Below are positions 56,200-64,000 of a stretch of 64,000 nt of DNA, in pieces. Made by a program: the position numbers and the translations under genes. The stretch comes from Rossellomorea aquimaris TF-12. GTDB lineage: Bacteria; Bacillota; Bacilli; Bacillales; Bacillaceae_B. How positions within the stretch are numbered: the first letter of the stretch is position 1; each line of letters opens with the position of its first letter. The stretch spans positions 1 to 64,000 of the forward strand of contig NZ_LQXM01000002.1 of assembly GCF_001648555.1 (NCBI RefSeq), read 5' to 3'. Under the pieces are notes generated by a model. The model saw only the letters and a program-made list of their open reading frames with translations, was not told where the DNA came from and did no database searches.

Positions 56200-56532
56200 A
56201 TGAAAATAGAAATAACAAATGAAGCAATGCAAAAAATAATAGATAAAATTGATCATCAAGAAGGGTATTTAAAGTTAAAATATGACACAGAAGGCTGCGG
56301 TTGTGTAGTCAGTGGTATCCCGACGTTATGGTATGTGAAAAAGCCAGATGAAGGTGAAGATATCGAAATAGAAACGAATTCTTACCCTATTCTAGTTGAA
56401 AAATCCAAAACAGTATTTCTTGATGAGGAATTGAAAATTGATTTCTCAACAGCAAGCAACACATTTCAATTAAAAAGCCCTGGACAAATCATAAATGGAA
56501 GAATGAACTTTGTCCTGTTCCCCAATGAATAA
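56200..56532 (+). CDS. yqkB: HesB-like iron-sulfur family protein (YqkB)
   Basis: A 110-residue HesB/YadR/YfhF-type protein. It begins MKIEITNEAMQKIIDKID and has the conserved LKYDTEGCGCVVSGIPTLW block near 26-44, with Cys33 and Cys35 as likely metal ligands. The third cysteine of A-type Fe-S carriers is missing at the C-terminus, as in other YqkB proteins. ATG 56200 follows gtggagga. It lies divergent from the CDGSH gene, so both neighbours are iron-sulfur related. Confidence 0.85.
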   Translation: MKIEITNEAMQKIIDKIDHQEGYLKLKYDTEGCGCVVSGIPTLWYVKKPDEGEDIEIETNSYPILVEKSKTVFLDEELKIDFSTASNTFQLKSPGQIINGRMNFVLFPNE

Positions 56533-56540
56533 AATAATAG

Positions 56541-56584
56541 GCCCTGAAGAAGTAAAGTCTTATGTTTATGCTTTTTCAGGGCCA
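56541..56584. terminator. Hairpin between yqkB and the 56635 gene
   Basis: ggccctga (56542-56549) pairs with tcagggcc (56577-56584) around a 27-base loop. The T tract is weak on both sides, so termination is possible but unproven. Confidence 0.4.
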
Positions 56585-56634
56585 AATTATCTTTTAAAAC
56601 ACCAACCTGTATTTGTAATGCACCATTAACAGAA

Positions 56635-57546
56635 TTAAGCGGTATAGAATTCACTCAACAATGTGTCAAATAATCGAGCTACCTCCACCCCATCCTTCCA
56701 GCAGTCAACCCCATCCTCTAAACACCAACAGGCAGATAGAATTGAGTGACAATATCCATACGAAATCAACCGCTCATATGAAAGAGAAAGAAGAGAAGCC
56801 ATGGTTTTAACTCGAAATTCCAGAAGCTTTAATGGCTGAGGATGCTCTTTCCAATAGTTTAAGAGAAATTGAATGCAATCGTATTCTCGTTCACCGAGTA
56901 CGCCCTTAGGATCGATAACGGTCCACCCTAAAGAATCAGAGTAAAGAATATTGTGATGGTGGAGGTCCCCATGTAGTAAATACAGATCAGAAGCGGAGGA
57001 AAATAATATTGAATACAAGTCCTCAGCCTTTGATACCATTTCTGGTGGCAAAGGACCCGTGTCACCATTGTACTGCCTTCGGAGCCGATCGATCCCATAA
57101 GACCACGCTTGAACAGTAGGGTAAGGGTGGTCACTGGACGGCTTATGCCATAATTGTTGAGCGACATAGGCAAACATCTTTACCTCTTCTTCTTCACTTT
57201 TTAACGTATGCAGGTGAGTGCCAGGCTGCAGATGTTCTAAGAGAATCCAGCCTTCTTCTCGGTTGGAGTCCAAGACCTTAACCATTCCTCTGCCTTGGAA
57301 ATCTTGAAGGGCATGAAACTCATTTGAGAAATCCTTATTGGGATAGCCCACTTTTAAAACGGCAGGTTGATTTGAGTTAACTAGAACAGGCACAACAAAG
57401 TTATAGCTAAGGGAAAAGGGTTTGCCATAGGTTAAATGAAGACGGACTTTTAAAGAACCTAACAATTCTTCGACATTAGAGACCCAGTCAAGTCCTGAAT
57501 TGCCGTACATCGTTTGCATCTTCTTTCGAAAGTCTTCGGGTATCAT
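56635..57546 (-). CDS. APH(6)/hydroxyurea-type phosphotransferase
   Basis: A 303-residue kinase of the APH_6_hur group. The catalytic loop LLHGDLHHHNILYSD is near 192-206 and the metal/positive site is WTVIDPKGVLGEREYD near 210-225 (IDPKG is the group signature). The N-lobe lysine is in AVLKVGYPN near 58. Members include streptomycin 6-phosphotransferases, but most are of unknown substrate. It overlaps the upstream yqkD gene by four bases (ATGA), so both are translated together. Confidence 0.83.
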   Translation of the reverse strand: MIPEDFRKKMQTMYGNSGLDWVSNVEELLGSLKVRLHLTYGKPFSLSYNFVVPVLVNSNQPAVLKVGYPNKDFSNEFHALQDFQGRGMVKVLDSNREEGWILLEHLQPGTHLHTLKSEEEEVKMFAYVAQQLWHKPSSDHPYPTVQAWSYGIDRLRRQYNGDTGPLPPEMVSKAEDLYSILFSSASDLYLLHGDLHHHNILYSDSLGWTVIDPKGVLGEREYDCIQFLLNYWKEHPQPLKLLEFRVKTMASLLSLSYERLISYGYCHSILSACWCLEDGVDCWKDGVEVARLFDTLLSEFYTA

Positions 57547-58471
57547 AAAGATTTCTCCTTTTCTTTAAAGACCCATTCATTTAAAAAACGTTGAATGACC
57601 TCTTCATATTGTTCAGGGTTATCATTATATGACTGAGCATGAGACCCTTTAAAGTCTAGAAATAATTCTTTTGCCCCTTGCTTCTTATTAAATAAATCCA
57701 TTGTCATTTGAGGTAAGATAAAGTCATCATCTGAGCTGTGAATAAACAAAATGGGCTTTTGAATATTTTGGATCACTGAGAGGGGTGATAAATCCTTCAA
57801 AGTATAGCCCTGACGAAGCTTTAACGTACGATTGACAAGTGGCAAAAGAAATTTTGCGGGCATTTTCAATTCTAGGCTCATTCGATAGCTGAGCTGCTCA
57901 CCGAAATCGGAAAACGGGCAATCAGCAATATAGAAATCGGCGCGATCTTCTACACTCCCTGCGTACAAAAGGAGAGTGGCAGCACCCATGGATTCACCAT
58001 GTATACCAAAGAAAAGATCATCACCAACGCGGTGAATTAATTCGTCAACTACCGCCTTTAAGTCATACTTCTCAAAGTACCCATAGCTTGTTGTCTTTCC
58101 TCCGGACTCCCCATGACGTCTATGATCATATATCACCGCATTGAAGCCTTTTTTAATAAAGAGATTCATATATTTAATAGAGTTGTATTTATTTTCAGTT
58201 ACTCCATGTGAAAAAATCATGTATTTATTATGAGGGTATGGAGTGACAAAAACAGCATGAATGTCATACCCGTAAGGAGAGGGAATGAGGACCTCATGTT
58301 TAGGAAGGGAAGCATAATCTTCTTCGATTAAGCGAATAGCCTCCACTTCTCTGGAACGAATAAATTCCTCGTCTTTTTTGGTAAGTACATAACTCGATTA
58401 GTGATGTAAAAGCCTAATCCACCTAAACCAAGTGTAGAGAGTAAACTAGTTAGGAAAAGTCTTTTTTTCAT
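57543..58471 (-). CDS. yqkD: Alpha/beta hydrolase YqkD, frameshifted
   Basis: A membrane-anchored hydrolase. ATG 58471 reads MKKRLFLTSLLSTLGLGGLG (anchor helix) and NRVMYLPKK, then goes out of frame at the six-base run 58374-58379. One added A restores DEEFIRSREVEAIRLIEEDY and the rest: YDHRRHGESGGKT near 132, the nucleophile motif GIHGESMGAAT near 170, and HSSDDDFI with the acid. The joined product is 309 residues, against about 305 for B. subtilis YqkD. The longest intact frame begins at 58346. A sequencing undercall is likely. Confidence 0.85.
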
Positions 58472-58564
58472 GGAGATCACCTCTGAAATAGTCTAGATTA
58501 ATTGTAGCACGATAAGGAAAAAAGAGGAATTTACTGATTGGTGTAGAGGAAGATCTTCAAAGAA

Positions 58565-58596
58565 AAAGAGTGTCCCATAATAAAGGACACCCTCTA
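58565..58596 (-). terminator. Terminator of the 58602 gene
   Basis: On the minus strand AGAG(G)GTGTCC pairs with GGACACTCT, followed by TTTTCTTT. Confidence 0.75.
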
Positions 58597-58601
58597 AAAA
58601 A

Positions 58602-58733
58602 TTATGATTTAGCATTCTGTCCCTTGGTAGGGTGAATAGCTTTTTTTAGCTCTTCAGCAGCCATTGGATTTGAAACAGTGTCTGAACTTTTCTTTCCCTT
58701 TTGGCTAAATCCTTTTTCACGTTTTTGACTCAT
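58602..58733 (-). CDS. 43-residue hydrophilic protein
   Basis: A small gene read from ATG 58733, with aaggag nine bases upstream, to TAA 58602. It begins MSQKREKGFSQKGKKSS and contains NPMAAEELKKAIHP near 22-35. It is lysine-rich, without membrane segments or cysteine. It has its own terminator. The composition recalls small spore or nucleic-acid-binding proteins, but I do not recognise the family. It lies between yqkD and the HMG-CoA lyase gene. Confidence 0.6.
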   Translation of the reverse strand: MSQKREKGFSQKGKKSSDTVSNPMAAEELKKAIHPTKGQNAKS

Positions 58734-58802
58734 TCTGCTCAACTCCTTGAAATGCATTTAGCATTAGAGTGTACAAAAGAGATATGGGTTATACGCCAGA
58801 TA

Positions 58803-59705
58803 TTATTTGTTTAGTTCATACAAACGATAATATCCACTTTCAATGGGACGACTCGTATAAGGTTTAATTACATCAATGGCTTGAGCTAGCTTCTCCAGGT
58901 TCACTCCTGTTGAAATGCCAAGCTCCTCCACCATAAATACCACATCCTCTGTGGCGACATTACCAGTAGCACCAGGCGCAAAAGGACATCCCCCAAGTCC
59001 ACCAGCCGAGGTATCAAAGCGATCAATCCCTGCTTGTAAAGAAGCGAAAATATTGGCTAATGCCATTTTTCTCGTGTCATGGAAATGTGCAGTTAACAGA
59101 ACATCAGGCAGCTCTGTTCTTAATAAGGAAAAGAGGGTGAAAGCTTCTAAAGGATTGGCGCGTCCAATCGTATCTGCCACACTTAACTCATCTACTCCTA
59201 AATGAACAAATTTCTTACAAAGGTCTAAAGTATCTTCAGGTGAAACTTTTCCTTCATAAGGACAGTAAAAGGCAGTAGAAATACAGGCCCTGACAAAATA
59301 TCCACGCTCTTTTAATTGTAGGATAAGAGGGGTTAAACCTTCTAATGCCTCTTGGGTTGATTTGTTAATGTTTTTTTGATTAAAGGTATTGCTAACGCCG
59401 ACAAATACGGCTACTGATTGACAATCTGTTTCATACACTCGCTCTATCCCTTTTTTGTTAGGGGCTAAGACAATATCTCGTGAATCGATTGTTAAGCAAG
59501 AATCGACAATATCGCTGGCATCCTGCATTTGTGGAACCCATTTAGGAGATACAAAGGATGTTAGCTCCATCTCTTTTACCCCTGATTCTTTCAGCTTAAA
59601 AATAAACTCCTTTTTTACATCAGTAGGAACAAAATTCTTTTCATTTTGCAACCCATCTCTGGGACCAACTTCAATTATGGTTATGTTATTAGGTAAATTC
59701 ATCAT
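58803..59705 (-). CDS. mvaB: Hydroxymethylglutaryl-CoA lyase
   Basis: Cleaves HMG-CoA to acetoacetate and acetyl-CoA, the last step of leucine breakdown. The TIM-barrel N-terminus has [15 protein letters not shown] near 12-26 (Arg and Asp for metal and catalysis). HFHDT near 206 is a metal motif, and the cysteine loop signature [20 protein letters not shown] is near 232-251. The 300 residues fit the bacterial family (B. subtilis YngG). It is divergent from the thiolase-scoAB operon, whose enzymes use the acetoacetate it makes. ATG 59705 or 59702 follows ggggaggcg. Confidence 0.94.
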   Translation of the reverse strand: MMNLPNNITIIEVGPRDGLQNEKNFVPTDVKKEFIFKLKESGVKEMELTSFVSPKWVPQMQDASDIVDSCLTIDSRDIVLAPNKKGIERVYETDCQSVAVFVGVSNTFNQKNINKSTQEALEGLTPLILQLKERGYFVRACISTAFYCPYEGKVSPEDTLDLCKKFVHLGVDELSVADTIGRANPLEAFTLFSLLRTELPDVLLTAHFHDTRKMALANIFASLQAGIDRFDTSAGGLGGCPFAPGATGNVATEDVVFMVEELGISTGVNLEKLAQAIDVIKPYTSRPIESGYYRLYELNK

Positions 59706-59763
59706 TTCGCCTCCCCTTCTTTATTGTAGGAAGATTCCGACTTATAAAGCAACAAAAAATTTT

Positions 59764-59795
59764 TTGACAAAATTAGAGGATTTTAAACGCTTACA
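59764..59795 (+). promoter_or_regulatory. Candidate promoter -35 and cre-like site of the thiolase operon
   Basis: TTGACA is at 59764-59769, but no good -10 follows at 17 bases. tttaaacgcttaca (59782-59795) matches the cre consensus except for T in place of G at position 2. The 187-base divergent gap to mvaB holds this only. Confidence 0.4.
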
Positions 59796-59892
59796 TAGAA
59801 AGAGTAAAAGTGGAACAGATTTTTCAAACTCCTCTTTATTGCAAGAGGATACAGGCAAATCAATCAGTCAGAAGAGAAAGGGAGGAAGAAAA

Positions 59893-61080
59893 ATGTCGAA
59901 TGAAGTCGTCATTGTTAGCGCAGTACGTACTGCTATTGGAAGCTTTAATGGCTCTTTAAAAGATATTTCAGCACCGGAACTTGGAGCGATTGTCATTAAA
60001 GATGCACTCGAAAAGGCTGGTTTAAAATCAACGGATGTGGATGAAGTGATTATGGGTAACGTCTTACAAGCAGGATTAGGACAAAATCCAGCTCGCCAAG
60101 CATCCATTAAAGCAGGGCTTCCGGAAAATGTGCCCGCTATGACTATTAACAAAGTATGTGGATCAGGATTAAAAACAGTTCACCTAGCGACGCAGGCAAT
60201 TCTTGCAGGGGATGCGGATGTTATTGTTGCAGGTGGTATGGAAAATATGAGTCAGGCTCCATATTTATTACAAGGAGCAAGAAGTGGATATAAAATGGGA
60301 GATCAAAAAGTAGTCGATAGTATGATTTCCGATGGATTATGGTGTGCATTTAACGATTATCATATGGGAGTAACAGCAGAAAACCTATGCGACCGATATT
60401 CCCTTACACGTGAAGAGCAAGACGAATTTGCAGCTTGGAGTCAACAAAAAGCAAGCACAGCGATTGAAGAAGGCAGGTTCACCGATGAAATCGTACCTGT
60501 TCAAATCCCTCAAAGAAAAGGGGATCCAGTGTTCTTTAGTCAAGATGAATTCCCTCGTAAAGGGTCCACTGCCGAAAAGCTCTCTGGTCTTAGAGCCGCA
60601 TTTAAAAAGGATGGTAGTGTAACAGCTGGAAATGCATCAGGAATTAATGATGGTGCAGCTGCAGTTGTCGTTATGTCAAGGAAGAAGGCGGATGAGCTTG
60701 GCATAACACCACTTGTCACCATTAAAGGGAATGCTAACGCAGGTGTTGATCCAAGTGTAATGGGAATTGGACCTGTACAAGCAGTGAAGAAAGTGTTGGA
60801 AAAAACAAAGTTAACGATGGAAGATATGCATTTAATTGAAGCAAATGAGGCATTTGCTGCACAATCCTTAGCGGTAGATAAAGAGCTTGGATTTAACAAA
60901 GATTTATTAAATGTAAATGGTGGAGCGATTGCACTTGGTCACCCGATTGGAGCAAGTGGCACCCGAATTCTTGTTACGCTGATTCATGAAATGAAAAAGC
61001 GACAAGTACAAAATGGTTTAGCCACTTTGTGTATCGGTGGAGGACAAGGAGTAGCAACGGTTGTCGAGCTACATAAATAA
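59893..61080 (+). CDS. atoB: Acetyl-CoA C-acetyltransferase (thiolase)
   Basis: Interconverts two acetyl-CoA with acetoacetyl-CoA. The acyl-accepting Cys89 is in [10 protein letters not shown]; the C-terminal motifs [17 protein letters not shown] (about 340-356, catalytic His) and CIGGGQGVA (about 379-387, second Cys) are intact. I chose ATG 59893 after ggaggaag, giving 395 residues; the frame is open far upstream, but that part overlaps the divergent promoter region. It leads an operon with scoA and scoB, so acetoacetate is activated by CoA transfer and then split. Confidence 0.95.
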   Translation: MSNEVVIVSAVRTAIGSFNGSLKDISAPELGAIVIKDALEKAGLKSTDVDEVIMGNVLQAGLGQNPARQASIKAGLPENVPAMTINKVCGSGLKTVHLATQAILAGDADVIVAGGMENMSQAPYLLQGARSGYKMGDQKVVDSMISDGLWCAFNDYHMGVTAENLCDRYSLTREEQDEFAAWSQQKASTAIEEGRFTDEIVPVQIPQRKGDPVFFSQDEFPRKGSTAEKLSGLRAAFKKDGSVTAGNASGINDGAAAVVVMSRKKADELGITPLVTIKGNANAGVDPSVMGIGPVQAVKKVLEKTKLTMEDMHLIEANEAFAAQSLAVDKELGFNKDLLNVNGGAIALGHPIGASGTRILVTLIHEMKKRQVQNGLATLCIGGGQGVATVVELHK

Positions 61081-61114
61081 TCATATTAAAAGTAAGAACT
61101 GAGGAGGGTAATCA

Positions 61115-61807
61115 ATGAAGCAAGTGTTTACTTCATACGCAGAAGCAGTAGCAGATATTCATGATGGAGCCACTCTTATGGTGGGGGGATTTGGTTTATG
61201 CGGAATTCCTGAAAAGCTAATCCTTGCCCTTGTAGATAAAGGTGTAAAAAACCTTACTGTGATCTCAAATAACTGTGGTGTAGATGACTGGGGATTGGGT
61301 TTATTACTGAAAAATAAGCAAATTGATAAAATGATTGGGTCTTATGTGGGAGAAAATAAAGAGTTTGAAAGACAAGTATTATCAGGTGAACTTGAAGTAG
61401 AGCTGGTTCCTCAAGGAACGCTGGCAGAAAAAATTCGTGCTGGAGGAGCAGGGATTCCTGCCTTTTATACACCTGCAGGAGTCGGCACGCCCATTGCTGA
61501 AGGAAAAGAAACTCGTACCTTTAATGATAAAGAATATTTATTAGAAGAGGCATTTACAGCCGATTTTTCTCTTGTAAGAGCGCAGAGGGCAGATAAAATG
61601 GGGAACTTAGTTTACAACAAAACTGCTCAAAACTTTAACCCTATGATTGCAGCTGCTGGAAAAGTAACAATTGCTGAGGTAGAAGAACTTGTTGAAATTG
61701 GAGAAATCAATCCAAATGAAGTCCAAACACCAAGCATTTATGTACAGCGATTAATCCAAGCTGATCAAGAAAAACGTATTGAAAGAAGAACGGTGAAACA
61801 AGCTTAG
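61115..61807 (+). CDS. scoA: Succinyl-CoA:3-ketoacid CoA-transferase subunit A
   Basis: Subunit A (230 residues) of the heterodimeric family I CoA transferase that moves CoA from succinyl-CoA to acetoacetate. The family signature [13 protein letters not shown] is near 23-35, and [14 protein letters not shown] near 47-60. [16 protein letters not shown] near 110-125 is conserved. ATG 61115 follows gaggagggt. It is 34 bases after the thiolase and 19 before scoB. Confidence 0.94.
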   Translation: MKQVFTSYAEAVADIHDGATLMVGGFGLCGIPEKLILALVDKGVKNLTVISNNCGVDDWGLGLLLKNKQIDKMIGSYVGENKEFERQVLSGELEVELVPQGTLAEKIRAGGAGIPAFYTPAGVGTPIAEGKETRTFNDKEYLLEEAFTADFSLVRAQRADKMGNLVYNKTAQNFNPMIAAAGKVTIAEVEELVEIGEINPNEVQTPSIYVQRLIQADQEKRIERRTVKQA

Positions 61808-61826
61808 AGGGGAGAGTGCAAAGGAT

Positions 61827-62489
61827 ATGGATCGTGCTAAAATGCGTGAAAGAATAGCAAGAAGAGCAGAAAAAGAAATAGAAGATGGTTTTTATGTGAA
61901 TTTAGGAATTGGCATGCCTACATTAGTAGCCAACTATATTACGGAAAACAAGCAGGTTGTCCTGCAATCGGAAAATGGCCTACTTGGAATTGGACCATAT
62001 CCAACTGAAGAGGAAGTAGATGCAGATCTGATTAATGCAGGTAAAGAGACGGTTACTGCGATTCCAGGCTCTGCCTACTTTGATAGCTCAGAGTCATTCG
62101 CTATGATTCGTGGAGGACATATTAACATCGCTATTTTAGGTGGTATGGAAGTAGCTGAAAACGGTGATCTTGCAAACTGGATGATTCCAGGAAAGATGAT
62201 AAAAGGAATGGGCGGAGCAATGGACTTAGTTCATGGTGCTCAACGTATCATTGTCATCATGGAGCATGTTAATAAAAATGGGGATAGTAAGATTCTTAAA
62301 GAATGCACACTACCCCTTACTGGAAAAGGTGTCGTTCACCGTATCATAACAGACCGTGCTGTTATGGATGTAACGGAAGAAGGACTACTGCTTCGTGAAG
62401 TAGCAAATGGATTTTCAGTTGAGGATATTGTATCTTCCACAGAAGCTGCACTAAAAGTCAGTGAAGATGTAGTATTAGACGCGTATTAA
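61827..62489 (+). CDS. scoB: Succinyl-CoA:3-ketoacid CoA-transferase subunit B
   Basis: Subunit B (220 residues) carries the catalytic glutamate: [12 protein letters not shown] near 46-57, with Glu49 forming the CoA thioester. [14 protein letters not shown] near 21-34 and GAMDLVHGA near 131 are conserved. ATG 61827 follows gaggggaga. It ends the mvaB-linked acetoacetate cluster and is followed by a clear terminator. With thiolase and HMG-CoA lyase it allows leucine and ketone body use as acetyl-CoA sources. Confidence 0.94.
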   Translation: MDRAKMRERIARRAEKEIEDGFYVNLGIGMPTLVANYITENKQVVLQSENGLLGIGPYPTEEEVDADLINAGKETVTAIPGSAYFDSSESFAMIRGGHINIAILGGMEVAENGDLANWMIPGKMIKGMGGAMDLVHGAQRIIVIMEHVNKNGDSKILKECTLPLTGKGVVHRIITDRAVMDVTEEGLLLREVANGFSVEDIVSSTEAALKVSEDVVLDAY

Positions 62490-62551
62490 ATAGAGGCAAA
62501 AACCATAAGTCGTCATAAAGATGAAAGCAGGTTAATAGGACCTCCATAATT

Positions 62552-62598
62552 GAACTAGTCAAAAGGGAAGAACATCTACCTTTTGACTAGTTTTTTAT
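62552..62598 (+). terminator. Terminator of the thiolase-scoAB operon
   Basis: aactagtcaaaagg (62552-62565) pairs with ccttttgactagtt (62579-62592), followed by ttttatt. Strong 14-base stem. Confidence 0.9.
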
Positions 62599-62713
62599 TG
62601 GTAGTCCCTATTTTTGTCATTCAATTTATTTTAGATGAGAAAGACAGTTCCAAGACCAACTTTTGGTTCCCTCGCATCTAAGTGTCGAATTCAGTATATG
62701 ATTCCTGATTATC

Positions 62714-62760
62714 CAATTGAGCCGTCAAAAACATTGACTAACTGTTCAATTGAAAGTTTT
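62714..62760. other. Nested inverted repeats in a gene-free gap
   Basis: caattga (62714-62720) pairs with tcaattg (62746-62752), and inside gtcaa (62724-62728) pairs with ttgac (62734-62738), followed by aaagtttttta. The motif units TTGAC and CAATTGA resemble those over the marR promoter at 20930-20964. Most of 62600-62900 shows no gene. Confidence 0.35.
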
Positions 62761-62904
62761 TTATTATAGTAATTTAAAATAGGACAAGATATATTCTCGG
62801 TAGGTTATAACGATAAACATTAACTAATAACTGATGTTTGAGCTATGCTGAGAAGCATTTTGTGTGTTTGTTATCCATATTATTAGGCCATAAGAATGTA
62901 GAAT

Positions 62905-63045
62905 CACAGAGTGGAATGTAGCGGAAGGCACTTGACTCCTGCGGGTGATAGAGGCTCGACTTCCTCCCCGCGGAAAGCGAGCATCCTGCAGTGGAAATCA
63001 ACTACTAATGTCTCCTCCAAAAAAGCAACAATCTTTAAAGGAATA
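62905..63045. repeat. Bacillaceae dispersed repeat, best-preserved copy
   Basis: It contains gcggaaggcacttgactcc, tgcgggtgatagaggctcg, cttcctccccgcggaaagcg and agcatcctgcagtggaaatc in order: the familiar Bacillaceae intergenic repeat with pairing between tgcggg and cccgcg. The tail gcaacaatctttaaaggaata is shared with the copy at 27150. It is non-coding; a 68-codon frame across it is fortuitous. Confidence 0.75.
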
Positions 63046-63163
63046 GCAATTCAAAACATGATCATTTCCTTTTCTCAAAAAAAACCAACAGTAAATGCTA
63101 ACAGAGTCTTTGACTAACAGACAAAAAAGATTTATAACTAATGACAGATAGGAGGAATCGTAC

Positions 63164-63393
63164 ATGTCTAAAAAGAAAAAACAGGAAGCTGAATTAACGC
63201 TGAAAAACTCCATTAATGAAAACATTTTTCAACAATTAAAGAATAAAAAGGAGGAACTGGAAAAAGAAGAAGCGGTTAAAAAAGAGGAAGAACGTGTGAA
63301 GAAAGCAGAAGAGAAAAGGATAAGAGAAAAAATAAGAGCTTTGAAGAATTGTTGAATGAAAGCAATATGAATTGGAAGAATTACAAAGAGTAA
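63164..63393 (+). CDS. yqkK: YqkK-like (DUF3886) protein, frameshifted
   Basis: A charged, helical small protein. ATG 63164 follows ataggagg. The frame reads MSKKKKQEAELTLKNSINEN with a long Lys/Glu coiled-coil-like stretch, then at the six-A run 63327-63332 goes out of frame to RALKNC and a stop at 63353. Adding one A continues NKSFEELLNESNMNWKNYKE to TAA at 63391, the C-terminus that I recall for YqkK. The joined product is 76 residues. The stop then overlaps the next start (TAATG). This agreement argues that the missing base is a sequencing error. Confidence 0.78.
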
Positions 63394-63916
63394 TGAGAGA
63401 AGTGAAAGTAGTACCTCATCAAACCCATTGGAATGAATTGTTTCATAGAGAAAAAGAACTTTTGCAAACAATACTTCCAAAGGAAGCAATCATTCATCAT
63501 ATTGGATCAACGTCTGTTTCGGGTCTTTCAGCAAAACCAATTATCGATATCCTGGTAGAAGTATCTTCTTTAGATGAGATAGATGGAATGCAAAACTTCT
63601 TTCAAAGATTAGGATATATAGGAAAAGGTGAACATGGGATTCCTAACCGCCGCTTTTTTTTGAAAGATCATGAAGGCAGAAGAATAGTGAATCTACATAT
63701 TTTTCTTAAGGATACTCATGAAGTCACCAGGCACTTAGCTGTGCGGGATTATTTAAAAAACATGAATTAGAAGCAAGGAAATACGGAGAGTTAAAGGAAG
63801 CGGTGGCAAAATTAAATCCTCACGATATTGAAGGATATATTCAAGGGAAAGATACTTACGTCAAACAACTTGAAAAAAGAGCGTTGGATTGGCATGAAAA
63901 GAATAGGAGTGAGTAG
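63393..63916 (+). CDS. GrpB-family nucleotidyltransferase-like protein, frameshifted
   Basis: ATG 63393 overlaps the yqkK stop. The text VVPHQTHWNELFHREKELLQ, HIGSTSVSGLSAKPIIDILV (about 37-56, the GS...IDIxV nucleotidyltransferase motif) and FLKDTHEVTRHLAVRDYL is typical of GrpB/UPF0157. At the six-A run 63755-63760 the frame breaks to KNMN and stop. One added A continues KKHELEARKYGELKEAVAK to a TAG at 63914, giving 174 residues, the family size. The function is unproven; members resemble dephospho-CoA kinase-linked domains. Confidence 0.82.
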
Positions 63917-63946
63917 AAAAATATCCTGCTCGCTCCTATTCTTTTT
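63897..63946 (+). terminator. Terminator overlapping the GrpB gene end
   Basis: aaaagaataggagtgag (63897-63913) pairs with ctcgctcctattctttt (63929-63945) with one mismatch and a 15-base loop, then a T. The last 50 bases of the window hold nothing recognisable. Confidence 0.85.
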
Positions 63947-64000
63947 AGTCTCTATGCTGTTCGTAATGGGAGGGTTTTGTTAATTGTTTTAATAGATCTA

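Noticed and set aside
59455-59892. Long N-terminal extension of the thiolase
   Set aside because: The frame is open but overlaps the divergent HMG-CoA lyase gene and its promoter; a ribosome site and the family N-terminus fix the start at 59893.
62911-63117. 68-codon frame
   Set aside because: It crosses the dispersed repeat at 62905-63045 and lacks a ribosome site.

Overview
The window is a stretch of chromosome from a low-GC, spore-forming-type Bacillaceae bacterium (Bacillus sensu lato). Gene content and order follow the Bacillus subtilis bkd-yqi-yqj-yqk neighbourhood: bkdAA-bkdAB-bkdB, yqiW (brxB), yqiXYZ (artPQR), yqjA, an L,D-transpeptidase, yqjC (mce), yqjD, yqjE, yqjH (polY1), gndA, zwf, rnz, namA (yqjM), proI, yqjP, yqjQ, yqjW (polY2) with a YolD-like partner, yqkB, yqkD and a yqkK-like gene. 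I saw no transposase, integrase, phage gene, tRNA, rRNA or CRISPR array.

Region 1 (1-16 kb) is catabolic. The bkd genes turn branched-chain 2-oxo acids into acyl-CoAs. The mutA-mutB-meaB operon, the epimerase mce and a carboxyltransferase (yqjD) supply most of the propionyl-CoA to succinyl-CoA route that valine, isoleucine and odd-chain acids need. A perfect catabolite-responsive element lies before mutA. Between these genes sit the bacilliredoxin brxB, an arginine-type ABC transporter with three ARG-box-like sites, yqjA, an L,D-transpeptidase, and a 31-codon gene that matches the stressosome anchor Prli42.

Region 2 (16-21 kb) holds an M20 peptidase, a lone CheW-domain protein, DNA polymerase IV and 6-phosphogluconate dehydrogenase. 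Region 3 (about 20.9-37.7 kb) is accessory: it separates gndA from zwf, which are close together in B. subtilis. It contains a MarR-nitroreductase-monooxygenase cluster, small membrane proteins, acetyltransferases, a prolyl 4-hydroxylase, an ECF sigma factor apparently fused to its anti-sigma factor, kinase-like genes, guaC, and several decayed or interrupted genes.

Region 4 (37.7-56.5 kb) returns to the conserved order. It has zwf, an inserted MacB/FtsX-type ABC exporter, rnz, namA, a glycosyltransferase, proI behind a T-box leader with a proline (CCT) specifier, yqjP, yqjQ, the glucose pair glcU-gdh, an unusual array of 21-bp-phased repeats, and polY2-yolD under two LexA boxes. Region 5 (56.5-64 kb) has a kinase-hydrolase pair, then HMG-CoA lyase divergent from thiolase-scoA-scoB (ketone body and leucine catabolism), and finally yqkK-grpB.

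A cross-cutting observation: at least six genes are broken by what reads as one missing base, five of them inside A or T runs of 5 to 7. This points to homopolymer undercalling in the source assembly, and it also bears on whether the sigma/anti-sigma fusion is real.
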